DNA of 64,000 bases from Actimicrobium sp. CCC2.4 (GCF_034347385.1 NZ_CP133777.1:620001-684000); one strand, 5' to 3'. Shown: positions 17,076 through 27,146, numbered from the stretch's first letter. Notes: a model not told the origin generated them from the letters alone. Made by a program: numbers and translations.

Positions 17076-19799
17076 CTATTTTTGCGCTGCCTTGATCTTC
17101 GCCTGGTCACCGGCCATCACCACGGTCAGCTGCGCCGGATCGATGGCTTTGCGGAACGCGGCGGTGACTTGTGCGGCAGTCAGCGTGCTGATCCTGGCTT
17201 CGAACTGCTTGCTCCATTCGTAGGTCCGGCCAAGAAACAGATACGTGGTCCAGCCGGCGGCGACGCTGCCATCTTGCGCCCGCGTCTGCACGCGTTGCTG
17301 CAGCAGGCCGGACTTGGCGCGCGCGACTTCGGCATCGCTAAAGCCTTCCTTGATGGCGCGCGCCAGCTCGTCTTTGACGGCGGCATCGACTTTGGCCAGG
17401 TTCTGCGGCGCGGCGATCGCGCTGATCGTGAAGCCACCGGCACGGTCGATCGAACCGGCGCTGACTGACGAGCCGCCGCCATACGACAAGCCATCCTTCT
17501 GGCGCAACCGTTCCATGAGGCGCGAGTTCAGGCCGGCACCGCCACCGAAGACGTAGTCGGCAATTGCCAGCGCCGGATAATCGGCATCGTCATCGCGCAA
17601 GTCGAGGTTCAGGCGGGCCGTGTAAAAGCCGTTTTCCTTGTCCGGCGTATCGATGTCCCGGCGCAGCGGCATCACGGCAAAATTGCGCTGCGACAGGCGC
17701 GTGTAGGGTGCGCCGCTAGTCCAGTTACCGAATGCATCGCCGATGACCTTGGTGATGGCGGTCGCATCGAAATCACCGACTACCGAGATCTCGGCTTGCG
17801 AGATGCCATAAAACTTCTTGTGGTATGCCTTGACCTGCTCGAGCGTGACGGCCTTGAGTCCGGCAATCTGTTCATCGATGCTCTGGAACGCGCGCCAGTC
17901 GCCTTTCGGATACTGGTTGAAATGTTGCGACATCACTTGCCCGGCCAGCACTTGCGGTTCATTGCGGCGCGCTTCGATACCGACCAGACTCTGGCTGCGC
18001 AACTGTTCGAATTGGTCGGCCGGGAAGCTGGCGTCCTTGAGCACATGCGCGACCAGCGCCAGTGCTGCCGGCAAATGTTCACGCGTGGTCTGGAAGTTGA
18101 ACAGGTTGCCGCTGAACTTGAGCTTGTCGAATTCGTCAGCCAGTTGTTCGCGCGTGTATTTGCTGGTGCCGCGCATGAGCATGCCGCTGACCATGGTCGC
18201 CGCGGCCTGCTGGCCGAACAGGCTTTGCTCGTTGCCCCAATGCAGACTCATCGAGGTGGCCACGGTGGCGCCGCGCGTGGTCTTCGGTAATAGCGCGAGC
18301 TGGATTCCACCGGATGTGGATAGCGTGGTGCGCTTGCCGATGTTGTCCTGGCTCGGCTCGAAAGCTTCGCCGGCGCCGCTGTCGGTCTTGCCGACATAGC
18401 CTTGCATGACGCTGTCAGGCAGTGGCGCGGTCGGGATCTCGGCACGTTGCGGCGCGTCTTCCGGCAGGAACATGCCGGTGGTGCGGTTGTCGCGCTTGAA
18501 GTAGCGGCCGGCGGCCGCGGCGACATCAGCGCTGGTGATCTTTGCCATCTGGTCGCGGTTCTTGAACAGCAAGCGCCAGTCGCCCAATGCGATCGCTTCG
18601 GACAGGCCGACGCCGACTTTCTGGTGATCGTTGAGCATTTTTTCGATCTGGTTGGCGTTGTCGCGCTTGACCCGCTCCATCTCGTCGGCAGTCGGCGGGT
18701 TCTTGCTGAAGTCCTCGATCGCGGCAGTCATCGCGGCGCGGACCGGTTCGATCGGATCGTCTTTCTTGACGACGGCACCGAGCAGTTGCAGGCCGGGTGC
18801 CACGCCGCTGACCGCGTAGTTGAATACTTGCGAGGCCTTGCCGGTTTCGACCAGCAGCTTGTGCAGACGACCATTCGGTGTGTCGCCGAGGATGTCGGCA
18901 GCGAAGGACAGCGCATCGCTGTCGGGATGCAGTGCACCCGGCATCTTGTAGCCGACGCCGACGATCTGGATATCGCCCTTGCGACGCACCGTGTAACTAC
19001 GGTCGCCGTCCTGCGTCGGTTCGACGGTCCAGAACACCGGCAAGGTACGCGCCGGTTTTGGAATCGCACCGAAGGATTTGCTGATCCATCCCAGCGTTTT
19101 TTCGACATCGAATTTGCCGGCCACCAGCAGCACCGCGTTATCGGGCTGGTAGTAGGTGCGGTAGAAGGCCTGCAGATTGTCGATCCTGACGTTCTCGATA
19201 TCGCTGCGGTTGCCGATCGTCGAATTGCCGTAGTTATGCCAGTCGAATGCCACGCTCTGCATGCGCTTGAGCATGACGCTGAACGGCGAATTCTCGCCGC
19301 TTTCGAATTCATTGCGGACTACGGTCATTTCGGAATCCAGGTCTTTTTTGGCGATGAAGGAATTGACCATGCGGTCGGCTTCCATCTCCAGCGCCCACTT
19401 CAGGTTGTCGTCGCTGGCCTGGAAAAATTCGTAATAGTTGGTGCGGTCGAGCGAGGTCGTACCGTTCATTTGCATGCCGCGCTGATTGAATTGCTGGACC
19501 ACGCTGGGGTTCTTCGGTGCGCCCTTGAACATCATGTGTTCGAGTAAATGCGCCATGCCGGTTTCGCCGTAATTTTCATGCCGCGAACCGACCAGATACG
19601 TCACGTTGACGGTGACGGTCGGCTTGGTCACGTCCGGGAACAGCAGGACTTTCAGGCCGTTCTTCAAACGGTATTCGGTGATGCCTTCGATGCTGGTGAT
19701 GCGGGTCACGCCAGCCGGCAGGGACGCGGCAATGGCCGTGTGCGAAAACAGCGCCAGCAGGAACAGCGCGCAGATGAATCGGTGCCAGCGTTGCAGCAT
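17076..19799 (-). CDS. M16 family zinc metallopeptidase (two-domain, periplasmic)
   Basis: 907 residues. Signal peptide (ICALFLLALFSHTAIA). The inverted zinc motif HLLEH at residues 84-88 with a downstream glutamate marks the catalytic N-terminal M16 half. The C-terminal half (from about 470) is a second M16-like fold without HxxEH, as in PqqL/pitrilysin-like proteins. Late motif GAGLNSRLMERLRQKDGLSYG is typical of M16 C-terminal domains. Probable role is periplasmic peptide degradation. It follows the moeB-like gene by 42 bp on the same strand. Confidence 0.92.
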   Translation of the reverse strand: MLQRWHRFICALFLLALFSHTAIAASLPAGVTRITSIEGITEYRLKNGLKVLLFPDVTKPTVTVNVTYLVGSRHENYGETGMAHLLEHMMFKGAPKNPSVVQQFNQRGMQMNGTTSLDRTNYYEFFQASDDNLKWALEMEADRMVNSFIAKKDLDSEMTVVRNEFESGENSPFSVMLKRMQSVAFDWHNYGNSTIGNRSDIENVRIDNLQAFYRTYYQPDNAVLLVAGKFDVEKTLGWISKSFGAIPKPARTLPVFWTVEPTQDGDRSYTVRRKGDIQIVGVGYKMPGALHPDSDALSFAADILGDTPNGRLHKLLVETGKASQVFNYAVSGVAPGLQLLGAVVKKDDPIEPVRAAMTAAIEDFSKNPPTADEMERVKRDNANQIEKMLNDHQKVGVGLSEAIALGDWRLLFKNRDQMAKITSADVAAAAGRYFKRDNRTTGMFLPEDAPQRAEIPTAPLPDSVMQGYVGKTDSGAGEAFEPSQDNIGKRTTLSTSGGIQLALLPKTTRGATVATSMSLHWGNEQSLFGQQAAATMVSGMLMRGTSKYTREQLADEFDKLKFSGNLFNFQTTREHLPAALALVAHVLKDASFPADQFEQLRSQSLVGIEARRNEPQVLAGQVMSQHFNQYPKGDWRAFQSIDEQIAGLKAVTLEQVKAYHKKFYGISQAEISVVGDFDATAITKVIGDAFGNWTSGAPYTRLSQRNFAVMPLRRDIDTPDKENGFYTARLNLDLRDDDADYPALAIADYVFGGGAGLNSRLMERLRQKDGLSYGGGSSVSAGSIDRAGGFTISAIAAPQNLAKVDAAVKDELARAIKEGFSDAEVARAKSGLLQQRVQTRAQDGSVAAGWTTYLFLGRTYEWSKQFEARISTLTAAQVTAAFRKAIDPAQLTVVMAGDQAKIKAAQK

Positions 19800-19841
19800 G
19801 ATGATTGCCTCAGTGTGGATGAATCGGGAGTACTAAAAACG

Positions 19842-20591
19842 TCAGGGGTGGCCGCAGACGCTGCAGCCAGCATCGCGACGCAATTTAATGGTGTTCCATT
19901 CCATGGTGCGTGCGTCCAGCATCTGCAGGCGACCGGTCAGCGAGGTGCCGATGCCGACGATGAGCTTGAGCGCTTCGGCAGCCTGCATGCTGCCGATGAT
20001 GCCGACCAGCGGCGCGAACACGCCCATCGTCGCACAGTTGATGTCGTCGAAGCTTTGCTGCGGCGGGAACAGGCAGGCATAGCAGGGCGAGGCCGGGTCG
20101 CGCGCATCAAACACGCTGACCTGGCCATCGAAGCGGGTTGCCGCGCCCGACACCAGCGGCACCTTGTGGGCGACGCAAGCGCGGTTGATCGCGTGGCGGG
20201 TGACAAAATTATCGGTGCAGTCGAGCACCACCGTAGCGGTGCGGACCAGTGCATCAAGGCGCGCGTCGTCGAGCCGCTCGTCGAGCGCGACAATGACGAT
20301 GTCAGGATTGATGGCCGCCAACGTCAGTCTGGCCGAGGCTACCTTGGGCTGGCCGATGCGGTCCGTCGTATGCACGATTTGCCGCTGCAAATTGGTCAGG
20401 TCGACCGTGTCGGGATCGGCCAGCGTGATCGTCCCGGTACCGGCTGACGCCAGATACAGCGCGGCCGGCGAACCAAGGCCGCCGGCGCCGATGATCAGCG
20501 CATGCGCGGCAGAAATTTTTTGCTGGCCATCGATGTCGATCTCGTCGAGCAGGATGTGACGCGAATAGCGTAGCAGCTGGTGGTCGTTCAT
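19842..20591 (-). CDS. moeB: MoeB/ThiF/HesA-family E1-like adenylyltransferase
   Basis: 249 residues. Nucleotide-binding loop GAGGLGSPA near residues 36-44, DPDTVDLTNLQRQ, the catalytic Asp in DCTDNFVTR, and two zinc-binding Cys pairs (CYAC and C-terminal CSVC). MoeB activates the MoaD C-terminus for molybdopterin synthesis; ThiF is the thiamine equivalent, and sequence alone does not settle which. AGGAG precedes the ATG at 20591. A longer in-frame start at 20657 would overlap the terminator and is rejected. Confidence 0.88.
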   Translation of the reverse strand: MNDHQLLRYSRHILLDEIDIDGQQKISAAHALIIGAGGLGSPAALYLASAGTGTITLADPDTVDLTNLQRQIVHTTDRIGQPKVASARLTLAAINPDIVIVALDERLDDARLDALVRTATVVLDCTDNFVTRHAINRACVAHKVPLVSGAATRFDGQVSVFDARDPASPCYACLFPPQQSFDDINCATMGVFAPLVGIIGSMQAAEALKLIVGIGTSLTGRLQMLDARTMEWNTIKLRRDAGCSVCGHP

Positions 20592-20616
20592 TAGTCGGTC
20601 GGACTCCTGTAAAAAG

Positions 20617-20642
20617 AAAAGGCCGCATCGCTGCGGCCTTTT
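20617..20642 (-). terminator. Rho-independent terminator after ctpA
   Basis: AAAAGGCCGCA and TGCGGCCTTTT form an 11-bp perfect stem with a four-base loop. On the minus strand it is followed by a T-rich run, 16 bp past the ctpA stop and before the moeB-like gene's Shine-Dalgarno. Confidence 0.9.
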
Positions 20643-20657
20643 GTCAGCACGCAGCAA

Positions 20658-22151
20658 TTACTTGTTGCTGCTGCCTTTCTTGTCTTCCTTCGGCTCGTCT
20701 TTTTTAAGGGTGTCTTTTTCCGGTTCTTTCTCGCCATCCTTGCGGACTTCCGGCTTCACCTTCGACAGTTGCACCGGCAGGCCCTTGAGCTGGTTCAGTG
20801 CCTGAGCCAGCTGGAAGTCTTCCTTGCTGCCGAACTCGAGCGGCTTGCGTTTCTTGTCGAGGGCTGCGGCGCGACGTGCTTCTTCAGCCTCATCGAAGGC
20901 CGGCTTGACGGCTTCGACGGCTGCCTTGTCGTTGCCATTGCTGAGATGTTTCTGCAAGTCCGACTCGTGCAGGCGGAAGCTGTTGAGACCATCGCCATCG
21001 GCATATTCATCGACCATCAAATCAGGCACGATACCCTTGGCCTGAATTGAACGGCCGTTCGGCGTGTAGTAACGCGCAGTGGTCAGCTTCACGGCGGTAT
21101 CAGCCGAGAGCTGCCGGATGGTCTGGACCGAGCCCTTGCCAAAACTTTGCGTACCCATGATGGTGGCGCGCTTGTAGTCTTGCAGCGCACCGGCGACGAT
21201 CTCGGAGGCCGATGCCGAACCGGCATTGATTAGCACGACCATCGGGACTTTCTTGACGGCGTCGGGCAGTTTGGCCAGCGAATCGCCAAGACCGCGCGCA
21301 CCATAAAACTCACGGCGGGCGTAAAACGTCTGTTTGGAATCGGCCAGCTGGCCATTGGTCGTGACGATGACCGCATCCTTTGGCAGGAAGGCCGCCGACA
21401 CGCCGATCGCGCCGGGCAGCACCCCGCCCGGATCATTGCGCAAGTCGAGCACCAGACCCTTGATATTGGGATCCTGGGTGTACAGCGCGGTAATTTTTTT
21501 GGCCATGTCATCGACCGTCGGTTCCTGGAACTGGGCCACGCGCACCCATGCGTAACCGGGCTCGACCATTTTGGATTTGACGCTCTGGACGCGGATTTCC
21601 TGGCGGACGATGGTGACGATGATCGGCTTGTCTTCATCCTTGCGGGCGATCGTCAACGTGATCTTGCTGTTCGGTTCGCCGCGCATTTTCTTGACGGCCT
21701 CGTCGAGCGACAATCCTTTGGTCGGCGTACTGTCGAGACGGGTAATCAGGTCGCCTGCTTTCAGGCCGGCGCGGTAGGCCGGTGAATCTTCGATTGGCGA
21801 GATGACTTTGACGAAACCATCTTCAATACCGACTTCGATGCCGAGCCCGACAAACTTGCCCTGCGTGCCTTCGCGCAGTTCTTTAAAGGCTTTTTTGTCC
21901 AGGTAGGCCGAGTGCGGATCAAGCGAAGCGACCATGCCGGAAATGGCTTCGGTCAGTAATTTTTTGTCGTCGACATTCTCGACGTAATCCGATTTGATCA
22001 GGCCAAACACATCGGCAAGTTGTCGCAACTCGTCGATCGGCAGTGGCGCGCCGACATTTTTTTGCGCCATGGCGTCGAATTGCATTGATCCTGCGATGCC
22101 GGCCATCACGCCTAATCCGATCAAGCCGATATTCTTGAGTTTAATGCTCAT
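20658..22151 (-). CDS. ctpA: Carboxyl-terminal processing protease (S41, CtpA/Prc-like)
   Basis: 497 residues. N-terminal signal/anchor (IGLIGLGVMAGIAGSM), PDZ domain about 95-180, then the S41 catalytic core with the nucleophile in NAGSASASE near residue 313 and the general-base Lys in GTQSFGKGSVQT about 25 residues later. The C-terminus is a highly charged Lys/Glu/Asp tail. These proteases trim or degrade periplasmic proteins, often cell-wall hydrolases, which fits its place three bases behind the envC-like gene. Confidence 0.94.
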   Translation of the reverse strand: MSIKLKNIGLIGLGVMAGIAGSMQFDAMAQKNVGAPLPIDELRQLADVFGLIKSDYVENVDDKKLLTEAISGMVASLDPHSAYLDKKAFKELREGTQGKFVGLGIEVGIEDGFVKVISPIEDSPAYRAGLKAGDLITRLDSTPTKGLSLDEAVKKMRGEPNSKITLTIARKDEDKPIIVTIVRQEIRVQSVKSKMVEPGYAWVRVAQFQEPTVDDMAKKITALYTQDPNIKGLVLDLRNDPGGVLPGAIGVSAAFLPKDAVIVTTNGQLADSKQTFYARREFYGARGLGDSLAKLPDAVKKVPMVVLINAGSASASEIVAGALQDYKRATIMGTQSFGKGSVQTIRQLSADTAVKLTTARYYTPNGRSIQAKGIVPDLMVDEYADGDGLNSFRLHESDLQKHLSNGNDKAAVEAVKPAFDEAEEARRAAALDKKRKPLEFGSKEDFQLAQALNQLKGLPVQLSKVKPEVRKDGEKEPEKDTLKKDEPKEDKKGSSNK

Positions 22152-22154
22152 GTT

Positions 22155-23531
22155 TCACCTGGTAGTTACCCATCCTAGTGGGTCGAACGCACGGCCTTGA
22201 TGCCGCATTTCAAAGTATAAGCCGGATTGTTCATTGCCGCCGCTGTTGCCCGCCGTGGCAATGGGGTCGCCACTTTTGACCGCATCGCCGGGTCGTTTCA
22301 GGACCGACTGGTTGTTGCCATAAATGGTCATGTACTGGCCGCCATGGTCGACGATGATCAGGTTGCCAAAGCCGCGCAGCCAGTCGGCAAAGACGACTTT
22401 TCCTTCGGCGATGGCACGGATCTCGGTGCCTTCGGCAGCGCGGATAAATAGACCTTTCGAGTCTGGCCCCTCGCCGCGTGATGCGCCGAAGCGGGTCACG
22501 ATATCGCCCTTGAGCGGCAGCCGCAACTTGCCTCGCAGACCACTAAAATTAGTGCCCGCATTCTGGCCTTCGACGCCGGCTTCCGGGCGAAGTTCATTGC
22601 GCAAAGCAATTTTTTTGGGGGGCTCGTCATCGTCGATCGCATCCGGATTGCTCGCGCTTGCCTTCGTGGATGGCCGCGCGGGCTTCTTGTCTTGCAGCGC
22701 CTGTTTGCGCGCTTGTTCGGCTTGCGCGTCGGCCAGTTGTTTCTGGCGGCGTTGTTCGGCGGCAGCAGCGTCGGCCTTGCGCTGCGCTTCGATCAGCTCA
22801 TCGAGCTTGCTGACCAGGCCGCTGAGGCGCTGGTCGTCACGTTTCAGGTCACTGGCTTGCTTGCGTTGCGATGCCAGCTTGGTCGACAGCGATGCCAGTA
22901 GCGTCGCGCGGCCTGCTTTTTCATTTTCCAGCGCGGTGCGCTGGTCGCGGGCTTCGACGACAATCTCGGCCAGCGCGCGGTGGGCTTCTTCGGCCTCGGC
23001 CTTGTTGTGCTCGATGGCCTGCAGGTTGCCGCGCAGCGTGCTGATCAGGGCGGCCTGGGCTTGCGAGACGTAACCGAGGTATTCGAGGTCGCGATTGATC
23101 CGGTTCGGGTTATCACCGGAGAGCAGCAGCTTGATGCGGCTGTCATTGCCGGCCACGTATTGGCCGCGTAGCAAACGCGATAACTGCGCCTGCTGGTCAT
23201 CGACCAGCTTGGTCAGGCGGGTTTGTTCCTCCGATAATTGTGCCAGCCGGCGCTCGGTTCCGGCTTGCTCCGCATCGAGTTCATGCAGCGCGCGGTTGGC
23301 CTCCGAAATCGCCCGGGCAGACTTGCCCAACGCTTCAGTGGCCTTGTCGGATTCGGCTTCGGTCTGGTTGATCGTGCCCTGCAGCGTGCCGAGCTGTCGT
23401 TGCAGTTCGGTGCGCTGGGCTTGTGCAGCTTCCTTTTGCCGGCTGCGTTCGCTGGCCGTAGCCACACTGACCACTGCCAGGCAGGCAGCCGTCAGCGTCA
23501 TCCGGAGTAACAGGGTTTTGAAAGAAGGCAT
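22155..23531 (-). CDS. envC: EnvC-like murein hydrolase activator (coiled coil + degenerate LytM)
   Basis: 458 residues. Signal peptide, then a long coiled coil of about 30-270 (heptad-rich, Gln/Ala/Glu), a low-complexity Lys/Ala linker and a C-terminal M23/LytM fold from about 335. The zinc ligands of active LytM enzymes are not conserved: the HxH position reads YFEMRH and the HxxxD region is SKGLFIRAAEG. This matches EnvC, which activates division amidases rather than cutting murein itself. It sits 11 bases after gpmA and three before ctpA. Confidence 0.9.
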   Translation of the reverse strand: MPSFKTLLLRMTLTAACLAVVSVATASERSRQKEAAQAQRTELQRQLGTLQGTINQTEAESDKATEALGKSARAISEANRALHELDAEQAGTERRLAQLSEEQTRLTKLVDDQQAQLSRLLRGQYVAGNDSRIKLLLSGDNPNRINRDLEYLGYVSQAQAALISTLRGNLQAIEHNKAEAEEAHRALAEIVVEARDQRTALENEKAGRATLLASLSTKLASQRKQASDLKRDDQRLSGLVSKLDELIEAQRKADAAAAEQRRQKQLADAQAEQARKQALQDKKPARPSTKASASNPDAIDDDEPPKKIALRNELRPEAGVEGQNAGTNFSGLRGKLRLPLKGDIVTRFGASRGEGPDSKGLFIRAAEGTEIRAIAEGKVVFADWLRGFGNLIIVDHGGQYMTIYGNNQSVLKRPGDAVKSGDPIATAGNSGGNEQSGLYFEMRHQGRAFDPLGWVTTR

Positions 23532-23542
23532 CGGCCGGCGCG

Positions 23543-24289
23543 TCAGCGCGCCTTGCCCTGGTTGGCGACTGCATGCAAGGCCGCTTCGATGGCGGCCGTA
23601 TCACCGAGGTAGTAGCTGCGGATCGGCTTCAGGTCGGCATCCAGTTCGTATACGAGCGGCTGGCCATTGGGGACGTTCAGACCGACAATGTCGTTGTCGC
23701 TGATGCCATCGAGCGATTTGATCAGTGCACGCAAGCTGTTGCCATGGGCCGAGATCAGGATCTGTTTGCCGGCGCGGATGGCCGGCGCGATGGTGTCTTC
23801 CCAGGCCGGCATGACGCGCTCGACGGTGTCTTTCAGGCATTCGGTGAGCGGGATTTGCGCAGGCTGCAGTCCGGCGTAACGCGGATCCTGATACGATGCA
23901 CGCGGATCGGACGCTGCCAGTGGCAGTGGCGGGGTGTCGTAACTGCGCCGCCAGACCAGCACTTGCTCGTCGCCGTATTGCGCTGCGGTTTCGGATTTAT
24001 TCAAGCCTTGCAACGCGCCGTAATGACGTTCGTTGAGGCGCCAGTCGTGTTCGATCGGGATCCACATCAGGTCCATTTCGTCGAGCGTCAGCCAGAGCGT
24101 GCGGATGGCGCGTTTGAGCACCGAGGTGTAAGCCAGGTCAAAGCTGAAGCCGGCCTCGCGCAGCAGTTTGCCGGCTTGGGTAGCTTCGGCGCGGCCCTTT
24201 TCGGTCAGGTCGACGTCGGTCCATCCGGTAAAGCGATTGTCGAGATTCCAGGTGGATTCACCGTGGCGCATCAATACGATTTTGTACAT
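23543..24289 (-). CDS. gpmA: 2,3-bisphosphoglycerate-dependent phosphoglycerate mutase
   Basis: 248 residues, the usual length. RHGESTWN places the phospho-acceptor histidine at residue 9; the second catalytic histidine is in [24 protein letters not shown] and the C-terminal [11 protein letters not shown] are typical of dPGM. It interconverts 2- and 3-phosphoglycerate in glycolysis and gluconeogenesis. The ATG at 24289 gives the canonical [10 protein letters not shown] start; 12 further in-frame codons upstream have no homology value. First gene of gpmA-envC-ctpA. Confidence 0.97.
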   Translation of the reverse strand: MYKIVLMRHGESTWNLDNRFTGWTDVDLTEKGRAEATQAGKLLREAGFSFDLAYTSVLKRAIRTLWLTLDEMDLMWIPIEHDWRLNERHYGALQGLNKSETAAQYGDEQVLVWRRSYDTPPLPLAASDPRASYQDPRYAGLQPAQIPLTECLKDTVERVMPAWEDTIAPAIRAGKQILISAHGNSLRALIKSLDGISDNDIVGLNVPNGQPLVYELDADLKPIRSYYLGDTAAIEAALHAVANQGKAR

Positions 24290-24360
24290 GGCAGGTAGGC
24301 AGTAGAGGGGAAATTGGAAGTGCATGGCAACGATTCGGATTCGTCGTGTCGCTTCTATTT

Positions 24361-24366
24361 TATAAT
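24361..24366 (+). promoter_or_regulatory. Consensus -10 box TATAAT upstream of the rhodanese gene
   Basis: Perfect TATAAT, 31 bases before the proposed GTG start. No convincing -35 hexamer is seen at 16-18 bases. A transcript starting about 24373 would exclude the in-frame ATG at 24346, which supports the GTG start. Confidence 0.5.
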
Positions 24367-24396
24367 GCGGCGATTGTTTTAAACCATTGGACCCTT

Positions 24397-24798
24397 GTGA
24401 AATTCTTGATCGATAACATCTTCCTTATAGCGCTGGTCGTCATTTCCGGCGGCGCACTGCTGTTTCCCTTGCTGCAGCAACGCGGCACCAAGGTCACGAC
24501 ACTGCAAGCGACCCAGATCATCAATCAGGGCAAGACGCTGATTCTGGATGTCAGTGATGCAGCCGACTTTGCCAAGGGCCACCTGCGCGAAGCAAAAAAT
24601 ATTCCCCTGAAAGATCTGACTACGCGCCTCGTCGAAATCGACAAGTTCAAGGCCAGGACGGTCATCGTCGTGTGCCCGAACGGCGTGCAGTCCTCGAAAG
24701 CGACAGCGCGTCTCAAGAGCGCCGGTTTCAATGATGTCCACAGTCTGAGCGGTGGACTCGCGTCTTGGCAGACCCAGGGTCTGCCGACCGTGAAATAA
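24397..24798 (+). CDS. Membrane-anchored rhodanese-like sulfurtransferase
   Basis: About 133 residues. An N-terminal membrane helix ([19 protein letters not shown]) is followed by a single rhodanese domain with active-site loop CPNGVQSS (Cys nucleophile) and C-terminal [12 protein letters not shown]. Probably shuttles sulfane sulfur; family substrates vary. I place the start at the GTG at 24397 because the upstream ATG at 24346 precedes a consensus -10 box. It is followed 14 bases later by grxC. Confidence 0.82.
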   Translation: MKFLIDNIFLIALVVISGGALLFPLLQQRGTKVTTLQATQIINQGKTLILDVSDAADFAKGHLREAKNIPLKDLTTRLVEIDKFKARTVIVVCPNGVQSSKATARLKSAGFNDVHSLSGGLASWQTQGLPTVK

Positions 24799-24812
24799 CA
24801 GGAGTCACCACA

Positions 24813-25076
24813 ATGACCGCACATGTTTTGATGTATAGCACCGGCGTTTGCCCTTATTGCACGATGGCCGAACGACTGCTCAAATCCAAAGGCGTCGAGG
24901 AAATCGAAAAAGTGCGTATCGACCTCGATATGGCACAGCGCGACGTGATGATGCAAAAAACCGGTCGCCGTACGGTGCCGCAGATTTACATCGGCGACAC
25001 CCACGTCGGCGGCTTCGACGACCTGGCCGCGCTTGAGCGTCTCGGTACGCTCGACGCCTTGCTGCAGGGCACCTGA
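24813..25076 (+). CDS. grxC: Glutaredoxin 3
   Basis: 87 residues, the standard length. Redox motif CPYC at residues 13-16, cis-proline in TVPQIYIG, and the glutathione-binding GGFDDL. A cytoplasmic dithiol glutaredoxin that reduces disulfides with glutathione. AGGAG lies upstream of the ATG. Neighbours rhodanese and secB suggest the conserved betaproteobacterial grxC-secB-gpsA order. Confidence 0.96.
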   Translation: MTAHVLMYSTGVCPYCTMAERLLKSKGVEEIEKVRIDLDMAQRDVMMQKTGRRTVPQIYIGDTHVGGFDDLAALERLGTLDALLQGT

Positions 25077-25132
25077 TCTTTACCGGCCGACGGCACGTGC
25101 CGCGGTCCCTTCAACCCAACTGAAAGTGCTTC

Positions 25133-25621
25133 ATGGCTGACGAAATCCTGCAACCGATATTCCAGATCCAGCGCGTCTATCTGAAAGACCTGTCGCTCGA
25201 ACAACCTAATTCCCCGGCGATTTTCCTGGAGCAGGAAGCGCCGACCATGGAAGTGGCCGTCGACGTCGGTGCCGAGCCACTGGCCGAAGGGATTTTCGAG
25301 TCGACCGTGACCATTACCGTCACCGCCAAGATCGGCGACAAAGTGGCTTTTCTGGTCGAAGGCAAGCAAGCCGGCATTTTTGAAGCCCGCAACATCCCGC
25401 AAGACCAGCTTGATCCGCTGCTTGGCATCGGCTGTCCGAATATCGTGTACCCGTATTTGCGCGCCAACATCGCCGATGCAATTACCCGTGCCGGTTTCCC
25501 GCCAGTCCATTTGGCCGAAATCAATTTTGAAGTGTTTTACCAGCAGCGCCTGCAGGCCTTGGCCGAACAGCAAAATGCCGCCAATCTGGTGATGCCGGAC
25601 GGTGCGGCAACCACCCACTGA
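25133..25621 (+). CDS. secB: Protein-export chaperone SecB
   Basis: 162 residues. [19 protein letters not shown] and the [26 protein letters not shown] block are diagnostic of SecB. It forms tetramers that keep presecretory proteins unfolded and hands them to SecA. It lies 56 bp behind grxC. Length and termini are typical, with an acidic/Gln-rich C-terminal tail. Confidence 0.97.
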   Translation: MADEILQPIFQIQRVYLKDLSLEQPNSPAIFLEQEAPTMEVAVDVGAEPLAEGIFESTVTITVTAKIGDKVAFLVEGKQAGIFEARNIPQDQLDPLLGIGCPNIVYPYLRANIADAITRAGFPPVHLAEINFEVFYQQRLQALAEQQNAANLVMPDGAATTH

Positions 25622-25679
25622 TGCTGCGACCGGTATGCCACAGGCATGCCGGTTGCGCATTTCCCTTCGGAGTTGCGCA

Positions 25680-26129
25680 ATGAAATCTGTTCGCTTGCAT
25701 GGTGCCGCGGCACTGCTCTCGCTAAGCGCTTTCGGCCATGCCTACGCACTGGACTACCAATCAATTGGCGCTGCTCCGGCAGTGCTGTACGACGCGCCGT
25801 CGCAGCGTGGACGAAAAGTATTCGTCGCACCGCGCAACATGCCCGTCGAAGTCATTCTGACCTATGGCGAGTGGAGCAAGGTGCGCGATGCCTCGGGCGA
25901 CTTGTCGTGGGTCGAATCCAAGCAACTCGATGCAAAGCGCCACGTGATCACCAGGGCCGCCGGCATCCGCGTGCGCACCGCCGCCGATGAGATGGCACCG
26001 GTGATTTTCAGCGTCGACAAGAGCGTGATACTGGAAATGGCCGAACCGTCTACAGCGGGTTGGGTCAAGGTCCGTCATCGCGATGGCCAGGGCGGTTTCG
26101 TCAAGTCGACCGATGTCTGGGGTGAGTAA
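25680..26129 (+). CDS. Secreted SH3-domain protein
   Basis: 149 residues. Signal peptide ending near GHAYA, then two bacterial SH3-like units: one around LYDAPSQRGRKVFVAPRNMP with LTYGEWSKVRDASGDLSWV, and one around GIRVRTAADEMAPVIFSVDK with WVKVRHRDGQGGFVKS. Such SH3b domains often bind cell-wall peptides; no catalytic domain is present. GGAG precedes the ATG at 25680. It lies between secB and gpsA, 18 bp before gpsA. Confidence 0.83.
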   Translation: MKSVRLHGAAALLSLSAFGHAYALDYQSIGAAPAVLYDAPSQRGRKVFVAPRNMPVEVILTYGEWSKVRDASGDLSWVESKQLDAKRHVITRAAGIRVRTAADEMAPVIFSVDKSVILEMAEPSTAGWVKVRHRDGQGGFVKSTDVWGE

Positions 26130-26147
26130 ATTGGGTCTGTCGCTGCG

Positions 26148-27146
26148 ATGAACATCACGTTACTGGGCGCGGGTGCCTGGGGCACCGCGCTGGCCATGTC
26201 GCTGGCCGATCGGCACAATGTCCTGTTGTGGGGGCGCGATGCCGCCATGATGCAAGCCATCTCGGATCGGCACGAGAATGCCGCCTACCTCCCCGGCATC
26301 GCCTTGCCGCACTCGTTGCTTCTTACCGCTGATTTTGATGCCGCCATCGGCCATTGTGCCGACCATGATGGACTACTGATCGTGGCGTCATCGGTCGCCG
26401 GCTTACGACCGATTGCGCAACGACTTCCCGGGCGACCGCTGCCCAACCTGGTGTGGTTGTGCAAGGGTTTTGAAGAAGGTACCGGCCTGTTGCCGCACCA
26501 GATTGTGCAGCAGGTATTGGGCGATGACTTGCTGACCGGTGCCTTCTCGGGTCCCTCGTTTGCGATGGAAGTGGCACTTGGACTGCCGGGTGCGCTGGTC
26601 ATCGCCTCGGCAAGCGCGACGTTGCGCGACACGGTGGTACAGGCGGTCCATGGGCCTCAGTTACGTATTTATGGCACCGATGATGTCGTCGGTGTCGAGG
26701 TCGGCGGGGCTGTTAAAAATATCCTGGCCATTGCTACCGGTATCGTCGATGGCATGGCGCTGGGGCTCAATGCCCGCGCGGCATTGATCACCCGCGGTCT
26801 GGCCGAAATCACGCGACTCGGTGTGGCGCTCGGCGGGCGCGCGGAAACCTTCATGGGACTGGCGGGTATTGGTGATCTGATCCTGACCTGTACCGGGGAT
26901 CTGTCGCGCAATCGCAAGGTTGGTCTCGGACTGGCACAAGGCAAAACCCTTGATACGATCGTGCGCGAACTGGGGCATGTCGCAGAAGGCGTGCGGTGCG
27001 CGCGGGCCGTGCGTACGCTGGCAGCGAACCTGCAGATCGAGATGCCGATTACCGACGCGGTCGCTGGTGTGTTGTTCGACGGCAATGCGCCGAGCGAGAC
27101 GGTAGCACTGCTACTGGCGCGGGAAGCGCGCAGTGAATCGGTTTAA
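26148..27146 (+). CDS. gpsA: Glycerol-3-phosphate dehydrogenase [NAD(P)+]
   Basis: 332 residues. Nucleotide-binding [10 protein letters not shown] at residues 8-17, the catalytic-lysine block [14 protein letters not shown], and [13 protein letters not shown]. It makes sn-glycerol-3-phosphate from dihydroxyacetone phosphate for phospholipids. Cytoplasmic. It ends the rhodanese-grxC-secB-SH3-gpsA run. Confidence 0.96.
   Translation: MNITLLGAGAWGTALAMSLADRHNVLLWGRDAAMMQAISDRHENAAYLPGIALPHSLLLTADFDAAIGHCADHDGLLIVASSVAGLRPIAQRLPGRPLPNLVWLCKGFEEGTGLLPHQIVQQVLGDDLLTGAFSGPSFAMEVALGLPGALVIASASATLRDTVVQAVHGPQLRIYGTDDVVGVEVGGAVKNILAIATGIVDGMALGLNARAALITRGLAEITRLGVALGGRAETFMGLAGIGDLILTCTGDLSRNRKVGLGLAQGKTLDTIVRELGHVAEGVRCARAVRTLAANLQIEMPITDAVAGVLFDGNAPSETVALLLAREARSESV

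Noticed and set aside
18402-19547. 381-residue plus-strand frame opposite the M16 peptidase
   Set aside because: Shadow frame; the opposite strand carries HxxEH and both M16 halves.
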